From assembly GCA_023426625.1 (NCBI GenBank), contig JAFAAJ010000054.1, positions 1-13,609 on the forward strand: a DNA stretch of 13,609 nt, written 5' to 3'. Of the stretch, positions 5,959-13,321 are shown in pieces. Source of the DNA: Bacteroidota bacterium (GTDB lineage: Bacteria; Bacteroidota; Bacteroidia; Flavobacteriales; Weeksellaceae). Within the stretch, counting starts at the first letter, position 1. Each line of letters opens with the position of its first letter. The notes under the pieces were generated by a model. The model did not search any database. It was not told the origin of the DNA and was given only the letters and a program-made list of their open reading frames with translations. The position numbers and the translations under genes were made by a program.

Positions 5959-8256
5959 CTAATCTGCGCCTTTTATGATTTTTTCGACCTTATCAAATAT
6001 ACTCTTTTCATAGTTGTCAAAATTTGATTTAAGTTCTTCGGATTTGGCTTTATTTTCTAAACTTTCATAATAATCAAGAACATTTGATGGAACACCATAA
6101 TCGCTTGCAATTCGGCCATAATCTGTTAAAGCATTGTATTCTAGTTTAACAAGAAGTCTATCGATACCGGTTATATCATCAAATGGTTTATTATTTTCTT
6201 GAGATTGAATGTAACGATATATGATATTAAACACTCCTAAGTATTTTACTACTTGATATTTTAATGTATTATAAACAAATTCTGCTGTTTCAGAAATTGC
6301 TTTGTCAACCGACATACTATTCATTTTATACTTTACAGAACCTAAAAAACCACCTGTTAAATAGAAATGTGTTAAATGTGTTAATGTAGAGTATTGATTA
6401 GCTTCTCCTTTATAGTCTATTAAGAATTGAAGTTTTTGGTTTTTAACTATAGGGCGAATTACTTTTAAAATTACTTGAAAACCATCATAATCAATGTCCA
6501 TCTTGAAATTTATGGTTCTTATTAACACTTTAATATTATCAATTTCAGAATTAGTCAATTTTTTTATTTCATCATAAAGATTAATTTTATCAAGTCTACT
6601 AACAACTTTATATAAATTAAAAATTTCATCAGGAATTCCTCGCTTATCTTGCTCTAGTTTAATATTAAGCTTTCTCGTTTTGTCAGTTTCTGATAGGAAT
6701 TCGTCACTCGAATAAAATAAATCAATCTCATCTTTAGGAGCTTGTAAATCGTAATTTTTGTGTTTAATACCTTCTGGTTCGGCTTCTATCGCTTTCATAA
6801 AATCATTTTGAAGTACAATAACTCTCCCTGAATAATGATATAAAAATCTACCAGCTCTTCCTGCAATATTCTTAGCATCAAACTTTTTTAATTCTTTATC
6901 TCCTTTCTTACTATGTAACACAATTAAGTTCTTTGCAGATGTATTAACTCCTTCTGTGATTGTAGTGGTAGATAATAGTGTGTTTAATTCTCCATTATTG
7001 AAAAGTGAAATAATCTCTTTTTGAATGTATTTTGGAACTAATCCATGATGTATTCCAATTCCTTTCTGTAAAGATTTTACAATTATCCAATCTTTATTAA
7101 AGTTTTTAGAAATATGTGTAATAAAATCTGAATAGTTAGTGTCTGAATGATTTTCAAAAGCACCTGATTCTAAAATGTTTTTTGCATAATTTTCCGTATA
7201 TGCTCTTGTAGAGCAATAAATAATAGAATTTTCATTGATTGCTTTTATTTTTTTTAGTATTTCTATTAGCCTGTCGTTTTTACTATTTGAATTAAAATCA
7301 AATTGAAGTTGGTTATCTACTTTTATTTGTCTCCTTGTTTTGATATTATTATAAGACTTGCTTACAATTTCAAACTGGTTATAATTTAATAGACCAATCT
7401 GATTTTTAGAGAGAAAATTGTCGAATGAATTGTTGTAGCCATTTTTTTGCTTGTCGTAAAATTCAATATAAGGACCAGCAAGAAGAACATCTACATTTTT
7501 ATCTAATGCATAGAAAACAGATAATCGATAGGCAACATCTCTTTCATTTTCTTTGATTTCATCATCTAATAAATATTCGTTATCTATTTTGTAAATTTCA
7601 TCAATGAATGCAAAATTGAAAACTATTGTATTTGGATTTTTCTCTTTGAATGATAAAAAACGCTCGGGAGTGTAAATGAACAAGTTATTATTTCCAAACT
7701 CTGATACTTCGCTTAAAGTATGAATGTTGTATTTTTCTCTAAAATAAGAGTATGATTCATCCGAAATAAGTTTTTCTAGATTTTCTGATAATAATGCAAT
7801 TGTAGGGAAAATTAAAACCACATTTGTATAATTCATTTTTTTGATGATTTCAAAAACAATGTGTGTTTTCCCAAATGATGTACTAGCTGAAAGAAAATAT
7901 CTATTTGATTTGCCTTTTTCAAATAGATTCAAGATATCCATTTGATACTTATGAACTTTTTTTGTTTCAGAAGTATGTAAAATACTTTCGTACAAGAAAG
8001 AGGCAAATGTATTTAAATTAATCTCCTCTATCTCTGATTTTTGATTAAAGCTATCTAATAAATCATAATAATGAGGTATTCCAACGATATTAGATAAATA
8101 TTTAAGAAACTTTAAATCCGACTGGCTTAAATTGTCTGATTTTATAATATCAAAATAATCACAGACTGATTTTACCAATGAATCATTGGTAATCTGTTTC
8201 TGGTTGAATCTATTAAGTTGTGTTAGGACATAAGTGGTTTCTTCGATTCTATCCAT
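5959..8256 (-). CDS. hamB: Hachiman defence helicase HamB
   Basis: A 765-residue superfamily 2 helicase and the motor subunit of the Hachiman anti-phage system. Motifs in order: HKYQMDIL (~102-109), Walker A ASTSFGKT (124-131, Lys130), PTIALLSEN (151-159), TPERF (196-200), DEIYK as a DEAH-box variant (219-223), LLAGP (258-262), SIIYCSTRAYTENYA (344-358), GIGIHHGLVP (399-408), STTTITEGVN (429-438) and AGRAGR (465-470). The IHHG and GRAGR signatures are those of Ski2-like helicases. The ~300-residue C-terminal part is helical and would contact HamA. Its ATG lies inside the end of hamA with a 34-nt overlap in another frame, so translation is likely coupled. In published Hachiman work HamB senses damaged or single-stranded DNA and controls the nuclease HamA. 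Confidence 0.88.
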   Translation of the reverse strand: MDRIEETTYVLTQLNRFNQKQITNDSLVKSVCDYFDIIKSDNLSQSDLKFLKYLSNIVGIPHYYDLLDSFNQKSEIEEINLNTFASFLYESILHTSETKKVHKYQMDILNLFEKGKSNRYFLSASTSFGKTHIVFEIIKKMNYTNVVLIFPTIALLSENLEKLISDESYSYFREKYNIHTLSEVSEFGNNNLFIYTPERFLSFKEKNPNTIVFNFAFIDEIYKIDNEYLLDDEIKENERDVAYRLSVFYALDKNVDVLLAGPYIEFYDKQKNGYNNSFDNFLSKNQIGLLNYNQFEIVSKSYNNIKTRRQIKVDNQLQFDFNSNSKNDRLIEILKKIKAINENSIIYCSTRAYTENYAKNILESGAFENHSDTNYSDFITHISKNFNKDWIIVKSLQKGIGIHHGLVPKYIQKEIISLFNNGELNTLLSTTTITEGVNTSAKNLIVLHSKKGDKELKKFDAKNIAGRAGRFLYHYSGRVIVLQNDFMKAIEAEPEGIKHKNYDLQAPKDEIDLFYSSDEFLSETDKTRKLNIKLEQDKRGIPDEIFNLYKVVSRLDKINLYDEIKKLTNSEIDNIKVLIRTINFKMDIDYDGFQVILKVIRPIVKNQKLQFLIDYKGEANQYSTLTHLTHFYLTGGFLGSVKYKMNSMSVDKAISETAEFVYNTLKYQVVKYLGVFNIIYRYIQSQENNKPFDDITGIDRLLVKLEYNALTDYGRIASDYGVPSNVLDYYESLENKAKSEELKSNFDNYEKSIFDKVEKIIKGAD

Positions 8257-9122
8257 TTTATGACATCTTCTTTTATAAGTTTAACATCTTTCATTGGAAT
8301 TAAAATGAAAAATATTGAATATGGAATTGACAGACTATAGCTTGTAGATGTATATTCACTTTGAATATGTGTCGGAATATTTTTGATACTATCATCATAT
8401 CCTGCGTCATCTTCTTCATATAATAGCATCACAGGATAAACTAACTTCATATTATGTTGTTTGATTTCTTCAATTATAGACAAATATGGGTTTTCCATCC
8501 AATCATTTATTACGGTTTCAATTTTTGAACCTCTATATTGAAGATTATTTATTTCATTAGAAATAGCGAAAACATTTGATTGTAGATAACTATCCGAAAT
8601 AGCTTTACTTATATTCTTAAAAACACTTTTTATTCCACTTTTATAATCCTTATGGAATTTAACTTCTCCAAACCAAAGCTCAGTTTGTCCATTATTTTCA
8701 ACCAAATGATAGGAGTCATAGCCCTTGGTTTCTGAATTTTCTAGAGGATTATAAAAATACCCTCTAGCGATAAGAGGCTTTGACTTGAAAAGTGAATATA
8801 AAACGCTGAATAAAACTACTTCACCTAAAAATCCGTATTTAATTTTTGTTTCTAAATCGGCAGTAGGATTATACTTTAATTTAGTTTGTAGGGCGATAAA
8901 GTGCAATTTGTCAAAATCTTTATTCTCAATTTCAAATTCATTAAAAGAATATTCTAAAATAGAATTATAAATAATTTCAGCAAAGTCATTATTATTGGTA
9001 GTTTTAAAACATTTGTCGTCATCAATAGAAAATATGGTTTTTGAAACTCCTGTCGTAGAATTTGGTAAATCATATTGATGAATTATTGTATTTTCAATTA
9101 AATCAAGTAGCGTTTTTCTCAT
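8223..9122 (-). CDS. hamA: Hachiman defence nuclease HamA (DUF1837)
   Basis: 299 residues with the DUF1837 pattern of HamA, a PD-(D/E)xK-type nuclease. Visible active-site elements are Glu101 in GFLGEVVLF, Asp136 in KGYDSYHLV, and the Glu153-Val-Lys155 pair in LWFGEVKFHKD, with the usual ~17-residue step from Asp to E-x-K. The first ~85 residues and the last ~100 are less conserved; the C-terminal part has the hydrophobic SIPYSIFFILIPM strand. Known family role: DNA degradation that aborts infection, held in check by HamB. It is the first gene of the hamAB operon, and its ATG is 20 nt after a GTTAGAT core-like site. I see no perfect TAnnTTTG box at a suitable distance; TAATCTTG in the upstream repeat is the nearest candidate. 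Confidence 0.87.
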   Translation of the reverse strand: MRKTLLDLIENTIIHQYDLPNSTTGVSKTIFSIDDDKCFKTTNNNDFAEIIYNSILEYSFNEFEIENKDFDKLHFIALQTKLKYNPTADLETKIKYGFLGEVVLFSVLYSLFKSKPLIARGYFYNPLENSETKGYDSYHLVENNGQTELWFGEVKFHKDYKSGIKSVFKNISKAISDSYLQSNVFAISNEINNLQYRGSKIETVINDWMENPYLSIIEEIKQHNMKLVYPVMLLYEEDDAGYDDSIKNIPTHIQSEYTSTSYSLSIPYSIFFILIPMKDVKLIKEDVIKWIESKKPLMS

Positions 9123-9142
9123 TCAGAAATTTGTTGTTTCTA

Positions 9143-9197
9143 ATCTAACGTTGTTTCATAGCATATCGCCTAACAAGATTAACGCAATGCGTCAATC
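9143..9197 (-). repeat. attC-like right end before hamA
   Basis: On the - strand a stem-loop GATTGACGCATTGCGTTAATC (one mismatch) is followed by TTGTTAGGCG and, 18 nt later, by AACGTTAGAT. GTTAGGC and GTTAGAT both fit GTTRRRY, the integron R' core-site consensus. The hairpin also shares TGACGC with the half element at 4268-4328. It marks the upstream edge of the accessory block; beyond it, only ~105 nt of AT-rich DNA without recognisable features separates it from the AAA ATPase gene. Confidence 0.55.
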
Positions 9198-9301
9198 CAA
9201 ACTATAATATAAAATTAACAAAAATCCTCAATAGAAAATCAAATTAATTCGAAATTCTGTGAAAATTTTCTAAGAATAATGTGAGAAGATCAATTAAGAA
9301 A

Positions 9302-10036
9302 TCAAATCAATGATTTATTGCTGTTTTCAACAGCTTTTGCTTCCAGGTTTTTAATGAGTTCTCCTTTTACGATCGTTAATGCATAATCTTTGGCTTCGGC
9401 AAAAGAAATTTCGTATTTACGTTCAATATTTCTTAAATCTTCCGGGAATCCGGATAACAAACTGTCGTAAAACTGATCCAGAAATTCGTTGGAAGGCATT
9501 TCGTAATTGATCTTTAACTGGAAACGTCTCAATAAGGCAGTGTCAATGATCTCCGGATGATTGGTAGCACAAAGCAATAAAGCGTGTTCAGGATAATAAT
9601 CGATCAGTTGGATCAAAGTATTCACCAGTCGTCTCATTTCACCCACGTCTTTATCGTCGCTTCCCCTTGCTTTCCCGATCTGATCGAGCTCGTCAAGGAA
9701 GAGAACTGATCTTTCTCTCGCGGCTTTATCAAAGATCATTTTGATGTTTTGTGAAGTTTCTCCAATCCTTGATGAAACAATATTGCTCAGATTAAGAATG
9801 ATGATGTTTTTTTCCAAAGCATTGGCGATCGCTTTTGCCGTCATGGTTTTTCCGCAACCCGAACTTCCCTGTAAAAGAACTTTATTGTTCACCGGAAGGC
9901 CGTATTCCTGAAGTTCCTTGATGTAAGTATGTTCCTTTATGAGCTGTACAAACTGTTCACGGTTGGATGGAGCTAGGAAAACATCGTTTAAGGTTACTTT
10001 TTCTTTGTCCTGGATAATAAGATTGTACAGATTCAT
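9302..10036 (-). CDS. Single-domain AAA ATPase
   Basis: 244 residues, a compact AAA-family ATPase in the cytoplasm. Walker A is GSSGCGKT (57-64), a pore-loop-like SSRIGET follows (88-94), Walker B is VLFLDELD (111-118) with the catalytic Glu116, then EMRRLVNTL (133-141), sensor 1 ATN (157-159) and the Arg finger region LLRRF (168-172). A short helical lid and a charged tail complete it. The sequence resembles the ATPase module of FtsH/Cdc48-type proteins, but no protease or substrate-recruiting domain is attached, so the substrate is unknown. Base composition is like gcvP, so I regard it as core chromosome flanking the accessory block. A TATCTTTG box lies just upstream. No terminator is visible after it, so read-through toward hamA is possible. 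Confidence 0.9.
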   Translation of the reverse strand: MNLYNLIIQDKEKVTLNDVFLAPSNREQFVQLIKEHTYIKELQEYGLPVNNKVLLQGSSGCGKTMTAKAIANALEKNIIILNLSNIVSSRIGETSQNIKMIFDKAARERSVLFLDELDQIGKARGSDDKDVGEMRRLVNTLIQLIDYYPEHALLLCATNHPEIIDTALLRRFQLKINYEMPSNEFLDQFYDSLLSGFPEDLRNIERKYEISFAEAKDYALTIVKGELIKNLEAKAVENSNKSLI

Positions 10037-10058
10037 GAGCGGATCATTAAGGTGAATG

Positions 10059-10066
10059 CAAAGATA
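10059..10066 (-). promoter_or_regulatory. -7 box of the AAA ATPase promoter
   Basis: TATCTTTG on the - strand matches TAnnTTTG, 22 nt before the ATG. No clear TTG lies at the right distance; that region is the T run of the upstream terminator. Confidence 0.45.
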
Positions 10067-10080
10067 AAGCTTCTGAAGGT

Positions 10081-10110
10081 AAAAAGAAAAGCCGAACGTA
10101 AAGTCCGGCT
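10081..10110 (-). terminator. Intrinsic terminator of the microprotein transcript
   Basis: On the - strand AGCCGGAC-TTTAC-GTTCGGCT is an 8-bp stem with one G-U pair, followed by TTTTCTTTTT. It lies before the AAA gene start, so it ends the transcript from the promoter at 10386-10415. Confidence 0.85.
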
Positions 10111-10174
10111 AGCCCTATATAATATTAAAATTTGTTACGTTTTTATCAAACGGTTTTTTTATGTTTTGGGTGCC

Positions 10175-10219
10175 CTTTTACTCCGATGAGTAAAAGAGCG
10201 GCAATCTGAAATTCAGATT
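10175..10219 (-). other. Two hairpins in the 3' UTR of the microprotein transcript
   Basis: CTTTTACTC/GAGTAAAAG is a perfect 9-bp stem with a 4-nt loop (10175-10196). AATCTGAA-A-TTCAGATT is a perfect 8-bp palindrome (10203-10219). Neither carries a long U tract. With the terminator they make the ~175-nt 3' part of this transcript highly structured, which may point to RNA stabilisation or an RNA-level role. Confidence 0.6.
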
Positions 10220-10253
10220 AAAAACATAAACAATACAATTCAGTCTTAAGATC

Positions 10254-10337
10254 TTAGTTCGTATTCTCTCTTCTAACAGTTGCGAAATAAGAAGCGAATA
10301 CTACTAAACATGTTGCAATTCCGATGTAAGTTACCAT
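10254..10337 (-). CDS. 27-residue single-pass membrane microprotein
   Basis: ATG at 10337 to TAA at 10254 encodes MVTYIGIATCLVVFASYFAT followed by VRRENTN. The shape is a complete tiny membrane protein: one hydrophobic helix (~3-19) and a positively charged, polar C-terminus (positive-inside would put RR in the cytoplasm). A canonical promoter lies 49 nt upstream of the ATG and a strong terminator follows, so a dedicated ~300-nt transcript is predicted. Small single-helix subunits of respiratory or transport complexes look like this, but I do not recognise the family. An alternative is that the transcript is a structured small RNA and the frame is incidental. Confidence 0.55.
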   Translation of the reverse strand: MVTYIGIATCLVVFASYFATVRRENTN

Positions 10338-10385
10338 TTTGCTTAATTTTTAATTTATTTAATTATTTTTGTTAATTTGATAATG

Positions 10386-10415
10386 CAAAGTTACGACTTT
10401 AAATCGATATTGCAA
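10386..10415 (-). promoter_or_regulatory. Canonical Bacteroidetes promoter for the microprotein transcript
   Basis: On the - strand TTG (10415-10413), 19 nt, then TAACTTTG (10393-10386): both boxes and the spacing are at consensus. Transcription should start near 10379, giving an AT-rich leader of ~40 nt. Confidence 0.75.
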
Positions 10416-10776
10416 GTCTAAAATCATGATGTATATCAGTTAATTAGAGGTTTTTGTATTAAATTTCATTAATTTTTGATTTACAATTTTTTAATATATT
10501 ATTGTGAATTTATTAGTGGTTTAATTATTGTTTGTGCAAAATTTTGAGGATTTCATAAGGATTTAATGGCTTCGATATTGAACCTGATAAAACAAAATGT
10601 TAGATTTGCCTAATAAATCGTTAAAAAAAAAACGGTTTTTAAGCGGCGAAATTTCAAAGTAAAGTGATTTGTTTAATTGAAAATTCGATTGTTGTACCTT
10701 TGAATCAGGATTTTATAGCAAGATTAAATGGATCTTAAGTAATGGATCTGATAATTACAGTAAAGAAGAAAAACTA
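10416..10776. other. AT-rich intergenic stretch without a supported gene
   Basis: Nothing firm is seen between the microprotein promoter and the glycosylase gene end. On the + strand TACCTTTG (10695-10702) matches TAnnTTTG, but no TTG sits at normal spacing, and the only following frame is 18 codons (10742-10798) running into the glycosylase 3' end. No terminator hairpin for the glycosylase gene was found. Confidence 0.4.
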
Positions 10777-11517
10777 TTACGGAGTATATAATTTCTGATC
10801 CTTTTCACAGAAGAAACTTCTTCTTTTACCGAGACCGGTATATTTCTTTATGAGCTTTTGGCCACATTTCGGACAGGTGGTTTTGGTGTGAGCGAGCCAG
10901 TGTTTCTTAAGGACAAATTCTCTTTTCCATTTCAGAAAATCGAAGCTGTAGTTTCTGGCTTCGGCGATGAGTTCTTTCAGTTTTTTTGGAGGTAAACTCC
11001 CGATCAGGCTTTCAGGATGTACTCCGATTCTGAAAAGAACTTCATTTTTAATGATATTTCCGACACCTGAAAAAATATCCTGATCCAGTAATGCGTCACA
11101 AACCATCATTTCCGGTTTCAATTTCAATTTTTTCGCTGCTTTTTTAGGATTCCAGTCGTCGTTCAAAACATCAGCTTCCCAATCGATCTGAGATAAATGC
11201 TCAATAGGAAGAAGTTTTACAGAACATGTATAAAAAAATAAGCTTCCTTTCCCGAATTTTAGGGCTAAACGAAGATTTTTGTCGGGTTTTGTCTGTTCGT
11301 CAATACTATAAGAACCAAACATAAGCAGGTGGATTCTCACACAAAATTCATCAAAAACCAGATAAGTCTGCTTCCCGAATGTGCGGATCTCAAGCAGCGT
11401 TTTTCCTACTAAAGGTTCCTTTTCGAATTTGGCATTTCCGGTTGCCTCCAAAACTTTTTCACTTGTAAAGGATTGCAGGTTTTCTTTCATGAGTAATATG
11501 GATGGACCTTCCGGCAT
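10777..11517 (-). CDS. Fpg/Nei-family DNA glycosylase/AP lyase with variant zinc finger
   Basis: 246 residues, a base-excision repair enzyme that removes oxidised bases and cuts the abasic site. The start must be the ATG at 11517, because the catalytic Pro2 has to be the N-terminus after Met removal (MPEGPS, Pro2-Glu3); the frame is open 13 codons further upstream. Also visible are the conserved Lys49 of RTFGK, the helix-two-turn-helix DNA-binding motif DQDIFSGVGNIIKNEVLF (145-162), and a C-terminal zinc finger with CPKC (215-218) and KRRSFFCEKD (231-240). The order PEGP plus FGK and the short length are closer to Nei (endonuclease VIII) than to Fpg. The fourth zinc ligand is Asp240 rather than Cys. 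Neighbours do not suggest an operon. Confidence 0.88.
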   Translation of the reverse strand: MPEGPSILLMKENLQSFTSEKVLEATGNAKFEKEPLVGKTLLEIRTFGKQTYLVFDEFCVRIHLLMFGSYSIDEQTKPDKNLRLALKFGKGSLFFYTCSVKLLPIEHLSQIDWEADVLNDDWNPKKAAKKLKLKPEMMVCDALLDQDIFSGVGNIIKNEVLFRIGVHPESLIGSLPPKKLKELIAEARNYSFDFLKWKREFVLKKHWLAHTKTTCPKCGQKLIKKYTGLGKRRSFFCEKDQKLYTP

Positions 11518-11586
11518 TGAGAACGATTTTCTGATAAACAGCAAGAATGTTGCCATTGGAATTTACGGTTGCTCATTGATATACCT

Positions 11587-11629
11587 GTCACTTCGAGTAG
11601 CGTAACGAAGTGGAGCGTATCGACAAGTT
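11587..11629 (+). repeat. Dispersed repeat, copy 1
   Basis: 43 nt beginning GTCACTTCGAGTAGCGTAAC, containing the 7-bp inverted repeat CACTTCG/CGAAGTG, and differing from copy 3 at four positions. The family is of a kind commonly scattered in intergenic DNA of Flavobacteriia. With the two other copies it fills most of the 378-nt gap between the glycosylase gene and dgt. Confidence 0.8.
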
Positions 11630-11657
11630 GTTGATTGATATTCTTCTAGTCAGGTGG

Positions 11658-11719
11658 AAGTTCTCGATACAAAGTTATTTTCCATTGCATTCCAAACAAC
11701 TTCTTTACTCGAACTGACG
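11658..11719 (-). repeat. Dispersed repeat, inverted divergent copy 2
   Basis: On the - strand CGTCAGTTCGAGTA opens the unit and TGTATCGAGAACTT closes it, the same ends as copies 1 and 3 but with a longer middle (ATGCAATGGAAAATAACTTT). It lies between two direct copies in opposite orientation, so the cluster can fold or promote rearrangement. Confidence 0.65.
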
Positions 11720-11737
11720 ATCGTTCGTTGAAATACC

Positions 11738-11780
11738 GTCACTTCGAGTAGCGTAACAAAGTGAAGCGTATTGAGAAGTT
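11738..11780 (+). repeat. Dispersed repeat, copy 3
   Basis: 43 nt, direct copy of 11587-11629 with an offset of 151 nt and four substitutions; one of them breaks one pair of the internal hairpin. Confidence 0.8.
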
Positions 11781-11883
11781 AAACCAATCGATCTGGATTT
11801 AAATAGGTATGTTTAACCTCACTTTTATAATGTCTTTTTACAAAAAATATAATGGATTTTTTTACTACAATTAAAATTTAAAG

Positions 11884-11891
11884 TAATTTTG
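11884..11891 (+). promoter_or_regulatory. Possible -7 box of dgt
   Basis: TAATTTTG matches TAnnTTTG but ends only 4 nt before the first ATG and has no TTG at normal spacing. If real, the mRNA would be nearly leaderless, or translation would start at the second ATG (11899). Confidence 0.3.
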
Positions 11892-11895
11892 AAAA

Positions 11896-13254
11896 ATGAT
11901 GAATTTAAACCGGATCTATACCAATCAGCGTACAGGAAACAATCCCCATACTAAGGCTTCAAGAACTGATTTTCAAAGAGATTTTGACAGAATTATTTTT
12001 TCATCGGCATTCAGAAGACTGCAGAATAAGACACAGGTTTTTCCGCTTCCGGGAAGTGTTTTTGTGCACAACCGTCTGACGCATTCATTAGAAGTGTCGT
12101 CTGTGGGCAGAAGTTTGGGAAGTATCATCGGAGAGTTTATTTTTGAAAACTTTCAAAATGATCTTACGGAAGATTCGAAGGGTTTTTATCTTCATAATTT
12201 AGGAAACGTAATCGCTGCAGCCTGTTTATGTCATGATGTGGGAAATCCCGCTTTTGGACATTCCGGGGAAGATGCGATTGCCAGTTATTTTGAAAAAAAT
12301 GAAAACGATCTGAAACCTAAATTTTCTGAAAAGGAGTGGGCTGATCTCGTGAATTTTGAAGGAAACGCTAATGCGATCAGAGTTTTGACACATCAGCAAC
12401 AAGGCAAAGATGAAGGTGGAGTACAACTTACAATGACCACTTTGGCAAGCATTGCAAAATACCCTTGTGAAGCCATTGCTAAGAAAAAAGGGATCATCCA
12501 CCGGAAGAAGTTCGGTTTTTTTCAGAATGAGAAGGAAACATTTCTGGATATTGCCAAAGCGACCCAGCTGATTTCTGAAAGCGAGGAGCCACATATATTT
12601 AGAAGACATCCTTTTGTTTGGTTGGTAGAAGCAGCCGATGATATTTGTTATAATATTATCGATATGGAAGATGCCCACCGATTGGGTATTGTTTCCACGG
12701 CGGACTGTAAAAACCTGTTTTTTGAACTGGTAAAATCCGAAACTGATGATGTGGACAGAGTTGAAAGAAAATTAAACTCTATCGGAAATGAAAATGAACA
12801 GATTTCTTATTTAAGAGCAAAAGTGATAAATGCATTAATTAATAAATCTGTTGAATTGTATAAAAGTAACTTTAATTTGATTTTTGAAGGAAATCTGGAA
12901 AAAGGACTTCTGGATATTTATAAATCTGAAAACAGTGCTTTGCAGGATATAGAATCTTTTTCCATCGAAAAAATTTACAATCACAAAGCTGTTGTAGAAA
13001 TTGAAAATGCAGGATATAATGTAATGTATGAATTACTCGATCATTTTATTCCATCTATTTTAAAATCTAAAGAGAACAGAAAATCTTACGATACCAAAGC
13101 ATTGAAATTACTGCCCAAACAATTCGTTTACGACGAAGGAACCGATTATCAAAAAGTTCTCGGCGTAATCGACTTTGTTTCGGGGATGACGGACAATTAC
13201 GCAACCGATCTTTACCGAAAGATCAAAGGTATTGATATAGGAATGACGGTTTAA
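11896..13254 (+). CDS. dgt: Deoxyguanosine triphosphate triphosphohydrolase (dGTPase)
   Basis: 452 residues, typical length for the Bacteroidetes enzyme. It hydrolyses dGTP (or other dNTPs) to the nucleoside and triphosphate in the cytoplasm, balancing dNTP pools. The N-terminus has the family pattern SRTDFQRDFDRIIFSSAFRR (22-41) and LQNKTQVFP. HD-domain metal ligands are His63 in NRLTHSLEVS and His113-Asp114 in CLCHDVGNPAFGHSGE, with a further Asp expected in VEAADDICYNIIDMEDAHR. The start is ATGATG at 11896/11899; either Met is possible. Base composition is core-like. It is followed after 67 nt by an SPFH gene in the same direction. dGTPases of this family can limit phage replication by depleting dNTPs, but here it is most likely a housekeeping gene. 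Confidence 0.95.
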   Translation: MMNLNRIYTNQRTGNNPHTKASRTDFQRDFDRIIFSSAFRRLQNKTQVFPLPGSVFVHNRLTHSLEVSSVGRSLGSIIGEFIFENFQNDLTEDSKGFYLHNLGNVIAAACLCHDVGNPAFGHSGEDAIASYFEKNENDLKPKFSEKEWADLVNFEGNANAIRVLTHQQQGKDEGGVQLTMTTLASIAKYPCEAIAKKKGIIHRKKFGFFQNEKETFLDIAKATQLISESEEPHIFRRHPFVWLVEAADDICYNIIDMEDAHRLGIVSTADCKNLFFELVKSETDDVDRVERKLNSIGNENEQISYLRAKVINALINKSVELYKSNFNLIFEGNLEKGLLDIYKSENSALQDIESFSIEKIYNHKAVVEIENAGYNVMYELLDHFIPSILKSKENRKSYDTKALKLLPKQFVYDEGTDYQKVLGVIDFVSGMTDNYATDLYRKIKGIDIGMTV

Positions 13255-13321
13255 TTTCAAAAATTGTGTTATATTTATAACAAAACAGAAATTATCACTA
13301 CTTATTCAAAAAAATTAAACT

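Noticed and set aside
3120..5960. CRISPR array suggested by recurring intergenic repeats
   Set aside because: Repeats are ~55-140 nt, divergent, and separated by genes rather than by uniform short spacers; no cas genes are present.
8785..8970. 61-codon + strand frame inside hamA
   Set aside because: Antisense to the HamA active-site region, which is clearly the coding strand.
10742..10798. 18-codon + strand frame after a TACCTTTG box
   Set aside because: No -33 element at normal spacing, no terminator, and it runs into the 3' end of the opposing glycosylase gene.
12226..12678. 150-codon - strand frame inside dgt
   Set aside because: Antisense to the conserved HD-domain region of dgt.
11896..13254. 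dgt as a phage-defence dGTPase
   Set aside because: Base composition and its linkage to the SPFH gene fit a core metabolic gene; nothing links it to the Hachiman unit 2.8 kb away on the other strand.
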